Source of the DNA: Orbilia blumenaviensis
Taxonomy: Eukaryota > Ascomycota > Orbiliomycetes > Orbiliales > Orbiliaceae
Direction: 5' to 3'
Assembly: GCA_036872755.1 (NCBI GenBank)
Contig: JAVHNS010000003.1
Location: 1,054,001-1,118,000 of the forward strand
DNA: 64,000 bases
Shown: positions 10,531 to 21,251 of the stretch, piece after piece
Layout: the number at the start of each line of letters is the position of its first letter
Numbering within the stretch: the first letter of the stretch is position 1
Translations under genes and position numbers: made by a program
Notes under the pieces: generated by a model
What the model saw: only the letters and a program-made list of their open reading frames with translations
The model's database searches: none
What the model was told of the DNA's origin: nothing

Positions 10531-11654
10531 CTAGGATGATGCTGAAAATATGGTTAGCTCGGGCAATAAATGGACCATTTGGGAGGCTACGTACGTTGCT
10601 CGTATTCTGATAGGATGTACTTTTCGTGATTTCGCGAGATAAACAGCATTATATTATCTAGGTGCTCACGCAGGGAATTAACCGCCTGAGTATCCATGTT
10701 GGTATGCGCGATGAGCTCCGGCATAGTGACTATAGCATAATTAGCGTCGTCCGTTTCGAGCGGAAATTGGGTTCCAACGCACCGAAGAGCCTCAGAAGAT
10801 GCTCAGTCCCATAAAGGTCGCACATATTCTTATCCGGGTGTTCCTTCTTGATGTCATTATACTGGTCGCGCTCGAATCGGTAAAGCAGCATAGTCCCGAG
10901 ACATTTGTCAAAGTACGCTCTAAGCCCTTGCACAATTTCCTCATATGCCTGTCTTTGTTGGCTCCCAGTCGGATAGTTGGATTCGGTAGCTTCGAAGTAA
11001 TCGTTCAAGAACATGGTCACGGTGATATCTCGAGGTAGCTTGACGAGGGTTCCGTTCTTGGTAACATTCTCCCAGTCGTCGACAAGAAGCGATTTGATGA
11101 TCTCAGGGACATTGAGCTTGATTTCGTGACGTTTAATAAAGTCCTCCTCCTGTTAAGAATGTCAGATGAAGTGTCGCTTCACCACTAAGAGCAGACTGGA
11201 TACCGTACCTTGTCCATGTCCATTTCCCGAGCACGCTTCTGGCCTCGGACGGTGGGTACAACCGGCTCTTCGGCGTGGGTTGGCTTCTTGTCCTTCTCAA
11301 CCTTTTTCTTAGGATTATGTTCCTCCCGCAGCTCCTTTTGTTTCTGGAGGTTCTCATCGTTCCACCCAAGAACACGGTCCTGAGGGACCCACTCGTCCCA
11401 GCTAATACCACCATTAGAAACCCAATCGTCCTTTTACCAGAGAGAAAGAAATGAAAAATGCGCGACGAGTAGATGTTTTCCTACCTGGACTTCCATCCTT
11501 TATAGTGAACTTTGTAGCTATAGCTGGCGCCTGGCTCGCCGGGATTCTTGATCTCGAGAACCTTGGCTTCGTACAGAAGAGGGCCGTGGAAGCAGAGGAC
11601 TCGTTCGCTGACCTCGTACAGAGGAGGAGCTTGCTTTGCTGCCTTTGGAGGCAT
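10531..11654 (-). CDS. EAF3: Chromatin modification protein Eaf3 (MRG15 family)
   Basis: Five exons, 11654-11485, 11401-11209, 11149-10783, 10729-10595 and 10541-10531, give 291 residues. Eaf3 is a shared subunit of the NuA4 acetyltransferase and Rpd3S deacetylase complexes; its chromo-barrel domain reads methylated H3K36. The chromo barrel (residues ~11-85) shows [29 protein letters not shown] and [12 protein letters not shown] Lys-rich linker with a [11 protein letters not shown] motif follows. The MRG domain runs from ~125: [50 protein letters not shown]. Two introns (83 and 53 nt) remove readable sequence at places where the family consensus resumes exactly on the spliced frame, so those joins are well supported. 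The last intron (GTACGT, GCTAAC, TTCAG) leads to an 11-nt terminal exon ending EYEQPSS; without it the protein ends EYEQRT. Confidence 0.92.
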
Positions 11655-14600
11655 TTCGAATTATATAAAGGTACGGTAAATTAAAAGAGCGATATTCGAT
11701 CGGGAACAACGTTTCTCGGGACCGACCAGACCTCGGACGGGGTCTATGGGTCGATTGTACTGCCCAGTTGGTATATAATAGGTCTACTATAGAATGGATA
11801 TTATGGTGCTAGGAATGGTACTGGTGAATTGGTCACAGTCGGGGGTTGTGGGGGGCTGTGGTGAAGGGCGGGTGATGGAAAGGAGGAAGAGAATCGACTC
11901 GTGTCGATGGTTTGGAGAACGGCGGCTGGTTGTGTTGATACGAGTTGGAGATGAGAAAACGCGTTTCGTGCGACCAATCGAAGGATCTTGGTCTTGGCGC
12001 CGAGGCCGTGCCCAGCCCAAGCCAGCCAGACCCGGAGAGTCTGAAGGGCTACTTAGCACATGTACCTCGAAGCTGGCTAGAAGCTGGAGGAACAAAAATT
12101 TCGAGGGCTTGGAGCCTCACTAATATGTAATACAACCCCGCCCAATGGTAACCCCGGATTGTCAGCTTGCAGGCGGAATACCCCGTCTAAGTCTAAGGTT
12201 AACCATTGTTTGACCAAAGAGCTTAGCTTAGCTCCTGCTGTTGATATCTCGTATCGATATATCATTTAGTAATCTTCCATAGCTCCAATATACATTTGTC
12301 ATACACCACTATTACGACATAGCGTCGACATCGGTCAAAGTGTTCTGTGCGATCTTACAAGCAGCTATACTACTTGAATTTAACTATGCATTTCTAACTT
12401 TATAGACTCGATCGATACCAGCCGTCATACTAGCCGCTTGGGCAGGAAGCAGGCGCACTGATGCCTTCGAGCCTTTTTCCTCTGCAAGCTTACAGTCGAT
12501 CAGGGTCTCTTCGTGCGCACTATCATGATCTTGTTCCTGTTTGTGCGACAGTGTAGTCTAGTTGTGTCACAATACCACCCTACCGGCCCCTCCTTTTTGT
12601 GGTAACCAGAGACAATGGCCCAAGCTGCCACGCGATGCACAGACCGAAACATGGTCCTACTGCTATCTGACATCGTGCATCTTGCATTTTAATTATTAAT
12701 TCTTTTGGAAAGCGCGACTAGGGAGAAATATTCCCAAGTTCTAGATGCTGATAAAAGGGGAGCGAACCCTTGTAGCCAAACTGGATCCATTGCGAGCTGC
12801 AATACCATGCCATGCATTGCCATGCGACGCTGGAAAGTAACTCGCCATCGTGTTACTACGGCATGCATGTCCCGCTTTTTTTTTTTTTTTTCGTCGCTGC
12901 CTGGTCTGGCCTTCGAACTCACGATATAAGAAAATAGGCCGTAACGGGCGAAGACCAGGCAAGGCACTTAAGTATGCATATAAGATCTCCGGCCTAATAA
13001 CCCATTTAACCATCGGCAACGGTTGGCTTCCATCATTCTGCCAGCCGATCAGTAAACCCTTCGCCGAAACGAATACTACATATACATATACGCTCAATTA
13101 AATTGCATCCCCGCGTCCGCCAGCCGGCTGTGGATGCTGGTATGATATGATATGATATGATATGATTTGAACTACTATTGAAATGAATGGCCTTTCGGTT
13201 CACCGCCGAAAAAATGGAAAGAATGTAAATCCTACGACAGGTCTCGTGCGAATTAGAAGCAGCAAGTACACAAAATTGTGGAACTGCGGGCAAGTGCGAC
13301 GATGTTCGTCCAAAGTGTACCCGCGGCATTCGCAGACGTTTTGCAATTGAAACGGGTTTATGCAACGGCACGAAGCATGGCGTCAGACCACGATGACGGC
13401 TTTCGACAGCTAAGAGGGTCTGAGTGTTCCTGTATTCCTCCGGATGAGATTACCGAATCAATGCCCGGTCCCTTCTACCTATCTTTCGTCGCATATCCCT
13501 GGCTTGCGCAACCTGGGGTATTTTCGATAACCTCTCTGCGCGCGGGTCGGTTTCATCGTGATATAAAATCCTATGGTTTTGCCTTCGGACAAACGGAGGC
13601 GCCTTTCACCCGTGACATACCTCAGACCTTGGTTAAAACACCACCCCAGATCCCCACAACCCGGCCACTGCCCCGAAAGACGTTTTGTTTTATAGTTTTA
13701 GCTGTTGACGGAGGAGGGGGCTATTCTTGCACATGCTTTGGCGGAAAAAATAAAAGAGACTTTTCCTGGTGATCCCTTCTGCATTGCCGGGGCATGTCAA
13801 CGAGCAGTTATCAAATCAAGGTTCCCTTCGCTGGACTGTGACAGACTCCTGCCACACAACTTTACAGACCTCCCACCCCAGCAAGAATCTGAACATGCAT
13901 CTCATTAATTCTGCCAGAGAGAGATATGCAAAATTGATTTGAAGGAAAGGAGGGGTAAGGTTAAGTTTTTTTTTTTTTCTGGTCACAATCCGCCGCCGCC
14001 GTCCAGTGAGAAAATTGTAAACTGTGTGACGAGGTTCGGTCGCCCTCGTTCATATGAATAGCGGTATATAAGGAGCGCCAGACATCCCTCTAGCTCTCGT
14101 GAAAACCTGAATTCTCTCGAAACCTCGTACATTCCATTCTCCAACAAAAGTCGCAGGTTGAATTGGGATATCGAGACGCTTCGGATTTCGGATATAGTAT
14201 ACCAATTGGCCAGAACGACGAAAACAGCGCGCCCGGCAGCAACTCTATCTCGAAAGGACCCATCTTTTGCAGTGCGCGCACCACCAGAGAAGACCAAGCG
14301 TACAGGGAATATTGTGACACCGCCGCGGTGGAAGCAAAGAGCCATTTAATTTGCTTGTTGTTACCATCCCCATAGTGTCTTGACCTGCGCATCAACGGTC
14401 GTCCAGAGCTTTCCACACGTAGGTGCTGCTGACCGCTTTTCTTGTCCCGTTTACACGCACGTCGGTCATCCATACATCCGTCGTGCCCACCAGGTCGCAG
14501 CGTCATTGCCGACAAGCTTCCTTTTTTCCTTGGGTAAGCAAGCGACAAGCCAAGGGATTTTAGCCTGGGGTCTGGGGCGTACATTCGATTGATATTGTTT

Positions 14601-15635
14601 GCCCCCTGCAAGCACCCCGCACTTTTCTTCCTGCACAGTGCTGCATCGCCCACCCTTTTTTTGTTTTTGCCCATTGCATTTTGACGGCCCCTCCGTGTGC
14701 GTGGTGCATCCCGTGCAGCTAGCGGTACTCCGTAATAGTATACTAAGTTAAGGACTCGAGTGTCATTAGTGGTTAGTCCGTTGCCGTACCTGCTCTCGGG
14801 GATATTTTCGCCCTCTGCGCGCCCATATTCCCTTCCATCCAACAGGTTTTGCTCGGTTGCAAATCGACGGCCCCAGAACAAGCAGCTGGCCCAGCCCGAA
14901 CCAGCTAGTACTAGTGGCAATTCTGCTATTTGAGCTCCGGATCCATTGTGGTTATACAGTCGGCAGACCACAATCGATTCCATGTGGGTACATATAGCCC
15001 TCTCCTCCCCGTCCATTTAATTCTTCTGCTCTCCCTCCTTACCTCTCCATCTCCATCCTCTTCTTCATCTTCCTGTTGTGTCCTTTGGTCAGCATTCAGC
15101 AGCATCATATCATCATTGCGCTTGCAATTTTTAAAGTATCATCAAAAGTCTAGATCTAGGTGGTGATATAACCTACCTGAGTTATCTACTTGGAGTTCTT
15201 ATTTGTAAGCTTTGTGTTGCTGCCTTGGTACCCCACCATTGCATTGCATTTGCATTTGCCAACCCTTCAACTACCCGCTTCTTACCGTTCGTTAACTTCC
15301 CCTTCCACCCGATTTCCACTACCTAATATAATACCCCCCCATAACCCCCCACTAAAGCCCGAATCGCTTCATTTTGAGAAAGTGAGAGAGAGACAGAGCG
15401 CACATACTTAAAAAAGAAGGAACCCCAGACTTACTCCCCGTAATTTTTCTCTTCTATCTAGAAAAAATTTAAAAGCAAGGTCGGCAGCAAGTCGTCTCGC
15501 AAGTCGCCAGTAAAGACACAGTCAAACGGTGTTTCGAAAACTACCTCCAACGGTGTTACCAACGGCGCCACGAACGGTGTATCTACAGAGAAAGCTATAG
15601 CTACCGAAGTTCCGACTGTCACCACTACTGAAAAC
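11655..15635. other. 4 kb intergenic region upstream of acetyl-CoA synthetase
   Basis: No family-level coding signal. It contains a TATGA pentanucleotide run (13141-13165), several poly-T/poly-A tracts and a pyrimidine-rich stretch at 15003-15075 that looks like a core promoter for the synthetase. A 308-codon minus-strand frame (15016-14090) has a disordered-looking, Arg/Cys/Ser-rich translation and is judged spurious. From 15462 the sequence is open in the frame of the synthetase but has no ATG (see findings). No ATG at all occurs on the plus strand between 14984 and 15636. Confidence 0.5.
13141..13165. repeat. TATGA pentanucleotide tandem repeat
   Basis: About five to six copies of TATGA in direct array; a simple sequence repeat in intergenic DNA. 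Confidence 0.85.
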
Positions 15636-17938
15636 ATGGCTGCTACCACTAATGGAACTGCAAATGGGGCGACCCCGGTGGTCATTGAAGCCCACAATGT
15701 TGAGACCTACCAGGTCCCAGCTGCCTTCCACCAGTAAGTTTTTTTTTGTCTTCTAGTCTATTTATATTATATCGTATTCTATATGATGTGATATGATGTG
15801 ATATTATCAACGGGATCCGGCGAACTCGATACCAATTGATTGTTTTTCTTGCGAATTTATAGGAAGCACAAAGGCACTCCAAACTTGAAGAACATTGAAG
15901 AGTATCATGCTATGTACAAGGAGTCTATTGAGAACCCAGGAAAGTTCTGGGGCAAACTCGCCAACGACCTCCTCGACTGGGACCAGCCGTTCAAGACCAC
16001 CCTCCACGGCGGTCTCGAATTCGGTGATGTCAGCTGGTTCCCAGAAGGTCGCCTGAACGCCTCTGTCAACGCTGTTGACCGATGGGCCTTCAAGTACCCA
16101 AACAGACCAGCTATTTACTACGAAGCCGATGAGCCTGGTCAGGGCCGTGTCATCACCTATGGTGAACTCCTCCGAGAGGTCTCCAAGTGCGCCTACGTCC
16201 TCAAGCAGATGGGTGTCCGCAAGGGTGACACCGTCGCCGTCTACCTCCCCATGATTCCAGAGGCCATTGTCGCCCTTCTCGCTATCGTCCGTATCGGTGC
16301 CGTCCACTCCGTCGTCTTCGCTGGTTTCTCCTCGGAATCCCTCCGAGATCGTATTTTGGATGCCGAGTCCAAGGTTGTTATCACAACCGACGAGGGCAAG
16401 CGTGGTGGCAAGGTCATTGGCACCAAGAAGATCGTTGACGATGCTCTCAAGTCCTGCCCAGATGTCAAGGGTGTCCTTGTCTTCAAGCGAACTGGCAACG
16501 AGGAGGTTCCATTCACCCCAGGCCGCGATCTCTGGTGGCACGAGGAGACCGCCAAGTACCCACCATACTGCGCTCCAGAGTCCATGAACTCCGAAGATCC
16601 ACTCTTCCTCCTCTACACATCCGGTTCTACTGGAAAGCCAAAGGGTGTCATGCACACCACCGCTGGATATCTCCTAGGCGCTGCCGCCACCGGTAAATAC
16701 GTCTTCGATCTCCAGGAAGGTGACATCATGGGTACCGCTGGTGACGTCGGCTGGATTACTGGTCACACATACGTCGTCTACGCCCCACTGTTGCTCGGTG
16801 TTGGTACATTGGTGTTCGAAAGTACTCCAGCTTATCCAAACTTCTCGAGATACTGGGATTGCGTTGAGAAGCACAAGGTTACACAGTTCTACGTTGCCCC
16901 AACTGCTTTGAGACTGTTGAAGAAGGCTGGTGATAAGTACATCAACCACGATTTGTCGAGTTTGAGGGTTCTCGGATCCGTCGGTGAGCCAATTGCCGAG
17001 GAGGTCTGGAAGTGGTACAACGAGAAGGTCGGAAAGGGCAACTGCCACATTGTCGACGTGAGTATAATCCGCTATGAAAAAGCCTCCCAGCAATAAAATT
17101 CGATACTAACCAGAATCTGTATCTAGACATACTGGCAAACTGAGACCGGTTCCAACGTTATCACCCCACTCGCCGGTATCACCCCAACCAAGCCCGGTTC
17201 CGCCACACTCCCATTCTTCGGCATCAAGCCCGAGATCTTGGACCCCGTCAACGGCAAGATCTTGGAAGGAAACGACGTCGAAGGTGTTCTTGCCATTGCT
17301 CAGCCATGGCCATCTATGGCCCGTACCGTCTGGGGATCACACACCCGATACATGGATACCTACCTAAATGTCTACAAGGGCTACTACTTCACAGGTGACG
17401 GTGCCGGCCGTGACCACGACGGATACTACTGGATCCGAGGACGTGTCGACGATGTCGTCAACGTCTCCGGTCACAGATTGTCCACCGCCGAAATCGAGGC
17501 TGCCCTCCTTACCCACCCATCTGTTGCTGAGGCTGCTGCCGTCGGTGTCGCTGAAGAGCTCACTGGCCAGGCTGTCAATGCTTTCGTCTCCCTCAAGGAC
17601 GGCTATGAGAACACTCTCGAATTAAGGAAAGAGCTTGTCCTCCAGGTCCGAAAGTCCATTGGTCCATTCGCTGCCCCCAAGGCTATCTACATTGTTGTTG
17701 ACCTGCCAAAGACACGGTCCGGAAAGATCATGAGACGTATCTTGAGAAAGATTGTTGCTGGCGAGGAGGATCAGCTAGGCGATATCAGCACTGTAAGTTA
17801 TATATCAACCTCTTATAAAGTCCATCACAGATCCAAAAGAAAAACAAATACTAACATATATCTCTTTCTTAGCTCGCCGATCCTTCCGTTGTTGCCGGTA
17901 TCATCGATAACGTCAAGCAGGTTAGGGCCGGTAAATAA
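15636..17938 (+). CDS. facA: Acetyl-coenzyme A synthetase (AMP-forming)
   Basis: Four exons, 15636-15733, 15863-17057, 17127-17792 and 17873-17938, give 674 residues, the usual length for this family. It activates acetate to acetyl-CoA via acetyl-AMP and is required for growth on acetate or ethanol. Visible motifs: [18 protein letters not shown] at the N-terminal domain, the P-loop [11 protein letters not shown] near residue 285, [28 protein letters not shown] across the second intron, [10 protein letters not shown], and the C-terminal catalytic and acetylatable lysine in TRSGKIMRR (Lys631). Introns of 129, 69 and 80 nt have standard signals (ACTAAC branch sites). The start is the first ATG of the likely transcript. 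The sequence just upstream stays open in frame, so the true N-terminus may be longer. Confidence 0.96.
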
Positions 17939-20900
17939 ATCTTTCGTTTGTTTAGGGAAGAAAAAACATGGGGGACGGTGTAATGTTTAGTTGGGTTGAA
18001 ATTTGGGATATCATGGGCCTGCGGTCTGGTTTTAAGGACGGGTTAGATGTCTAGTCTGGAGATCTACCTTTTTTTCTTTTTTTTCTTTCTTATGTCTATA
18101 TATATATTTGATCCAGCAGCTTGCCCTTTTTTTGTCCTTGTGTTTTTTATATATCCTTGTTAGCTGAAATGTGCTTGGAGTAGCTTTACTACCCCCTTTT
18201 TTATCTTATGGAAGGAGAGGCTTGCTTTTTTTTTTGTCAAAGCTCCCGAATGTGTCTATAAGTTACAATTACTTCTTGCTATTTGATGATAAAACCTTCT
18301 GAGAGTGCATGTGCATGTTTGGGCCGGGTGACTCCGTGGAAGTCGGTTTGTGAGACCAATCTGAGCTGGTTTCCAGACCCAAAATTTCCTGTGTAGGCAA
18401 ATTTAAATATACCTACCTACTGTGTTGGAAATCCTGGTGATATTGATACGGAACTAATCTAGTATCGATACAGTAGTTGTGTGTACAGCCCCTTAGTTTT
18501 AGATTCAAAGTCGATCATTACATATATCTGTTTTAGAATAAGCCAGCCTCGCGAACAAACCTGAACAATGCGGGTATGTCGATAGTCCTATATATACATA
18601 TACCAAGGGCACATATTGCGGCACGCCGGCATAGGAATAAGCTGGTCTCGTAAGCCAGTCTCAACGAAGCAAAACACTTCGTTGGACAGGATAAGCCGGC
18701 TAAGGGGGAACGTGTTAGCATACTGTTGCTAGAAAATTGGTATTTCGGCTACCTGGGGCATTGACTACCAGCATCGTGTGGCAAGATAGCCGTATTAATT
18801 GTAAATACAGAATCGGGACGATGTTATTTATGTGTCGCCAAAATTAACCTTTTTTGATGATATCATTAATTATCCGATATTACTATGAAAATGTTGGTTT
18901 GGTATCTAGAGGGTTGGAGAACTGTGTTATTCGGAATAGGTTAACTCATGTACTAGTCTCATTGTATACTACACACATATGTACGTGTATACACATACTT
19001 TTTTTTTTTCAAATCAATGCCCATGTAATCCAGTACTGTGACGGTTTACACACTTCAACCTTTTATAAATATACCCCACGTATAGAAATGCATCTAGGCT
19101 TTTTAAAGATACTCTTGTATTTTGAAGGCGTCTCAAAACCTATCTAACAGTATGTTTTTATTGGTACCAGGCTCAATTCAAGGCCAAGTTTCGTTTCATA
19201 GACGTCATAAAAAAAACACACCCTTTCCTTCGTGGTGTCTCTATCTAAGCACCGTTTCACTCTCACGCTAGCCCGGCTTAGCAATCCCTTTTCAAAGAGA
19301 CTATTTCTGTGCCTTTGCTTGATGCGGCGTAGCCATTAATCTAATCCATTCCCGCCAACTATAATCAATATTTTGTTTCAACATGACATCGTGCAAATGT
19401 TGCAAGATCAGTCGGATAAACGCCACATTGTTTCACGTTTATATTTTGGAGGCTTGATTTTTCAAAAGGCTACCGCCAATCGATATTAACTAGGCTGTCC
19501 TCATATATATATATATATTTTAATATTATCATCCCACAACGGTATATATGAGATATTTTGCGATACCAACTTCGGCCGTAGTTGGGTCAGTATTCTTTGG
19601 CAGTGGTCGATGATCTCGCCCTTCCTCATGTAACATGACTAGTGGGCAATTGTCACAGACCAAGACCTCGTAGATATACTCGGGCACCAGGTGTTTGATC
19701 CATAAACGGAGGATCGGCCAGGGCAGCTAGGAGTTCCGATGACTATGCTTATAACCTTGAGTAGGACGTGCCACCAACCTTCAAAGGATTCGAGGTTTAA
19801 ACAAACAGACAAAGAAGCGGATAAGGAAAAGTTCGACTGATTGATTTTGTCCTATACAATCTGGTCGGCCTGGCTTATAGCTATATGGGATTTCCAACAC
19901 AGCCTTTCGAGCTAATATGATAGCTAGGCTACTTTGTTGTGCGATTGCTAAAGCATATTTCATGTCTGTTCTAGTGGATGAACCTCTCGTGCCATACGCT
20001 ATATATGGATATCATGGACATAACGTGTACATACGTCACTCCGCTGAAACCTTTTGGGTTCCTTTCCTTCAGAGCGAAATACTATTAGTATCTATATATT
20101 ATTATTATCATTTACCTTTTGACTAAGCTACGCTAAGCATAATTAGCCATTAGATTAGTAAATTAAGTCGTCTACGTGATGATACCAAATATCTATGGCA
20201 CGTATATTCATTATGTAATAGATATTACTAACACTTTGGAATGATATAGTGAAAGAAACGGTGCGATTTTAGTACTCGAACTTTAGTCACCTGCACGCAT
20301 GCTATAGCTAGCACACAGCCTAGCGGGCCCCAAATACTATCCAGGTATGTAAATACATGATAGGTAGGCTTATGTAAGTTTTGCGGAAGCCAGCCGACGG
20401 TAAATTCCAACACAATGCAACACAAAGATTTAAATGTGCTGCACTGCGCAGTACTGCCATGGGCCCCTCATAGTCTCGTAGGCTCCCCATGGCCATGCCG
20501 CACATGCCGTTTGTGCCATGTTGTATATATTAATATGCGGATTCATATATATTCTTGGTTCAACACATACATTAAGGGCTTAACTGAGAAACTACAATGG
20601 GCCCCATATGCTTGATCAGGGTTTTCCTTTCATCTGTTGGAGGCTTCACAACACTGCAGGGTTTATAGGAAAACCACCAAATTCAAACGCTTGCCAGCGA
20701 CTATGGCATTCAAGTTTAGTAGATTTTATGATATATTCTGTGCCTTTGTCTCAAAAATTTCTAGAACTTACCCTTTTTGCCGTAGGTGCATTATGGTGAG
20801 GCGGCCTATCAAAGGAACTCGGAATGACGTTGCATTGTGTTGGCTGCACAGACATCGGAACCTAGTTTCGTCATTTAGAACACTATCAGTATTTTGCTAT

Positions 20901-21251
20901 CAAAGCGTCCTATAATGTGTGACTACTGTTCCACAAATCGGTATTATGGTATATAAACTATGCATGGATCGGACCTTTGAAGTATGTAACATTTAGGCCC
21001 GAATGCGATATTATACCTAGCTTAGTACCTATACCAACGAGAGACCATACCTGCAGCCGTTTCACAGAAACCTTCATCCATCGCTCAGCTGAAGTTGAGA
21101 TGATCATTAATTTAAATTCACCATCAACCATTCATCAACCAGCGACGAGTGAGCTTTGCGCCATCCATCTCTAGGTGTTTGAACACCTCTCCCGACCCTG
21201 CTTTCAGTCCAATTATACCCGTCGTAAAACTTTAGATCGCGATATATCGAT
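17939..21251. other. Intergenic region between acetyl-CoA synthetase and the first giant repeat gene
   Basis: 3.3 kb with T-rich 3' region of the synthetase and then AT-rich sequence. Small frames on both strands lack support. Around 18538-18705 there is a patch with three similar GATAAGC/AATAAGC-type words and a perfect hairpin (see separate entry). No gene seen. Confidence 0.5.
18662..18684. repeat. Perfect inverted repeat (8-bp stem, 7-nt loop)
   Basis: CAACGAAG and CTTCGTTG flank the loop CAAAACA. It lies within a patch carrying further short inverted repeats (CTGG/CCAG at about 18642-18658 and two GCCGGC words). Function unknown. Confidence 0.6.

Noticed and set aside
11402..11484. Reading EAF3 intron 1 as coding (DDWVSNGG)
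   Set aside because: No splice join keeps it in frame with both exons, whereas removing 83 nt gives the exact family consensus KSSWDEWVP.
14090..15016. 308-codon minus-strand ORF upstream of acetyl-CoA synthetase
   Set aside because: The translation is rich in Arg, Cys and Ser with no motif, no hydrophobic core pattern and no splice context. It overlaps the likely synthetase promoter. Length alone is within chance for this much sequence.
15807..16655. 282-codon minus-strand ORF opposite acetyl-CoA synthetase
   Set aside because: Shadow of a highly biased coding exon; the sense strand is unambiguous.
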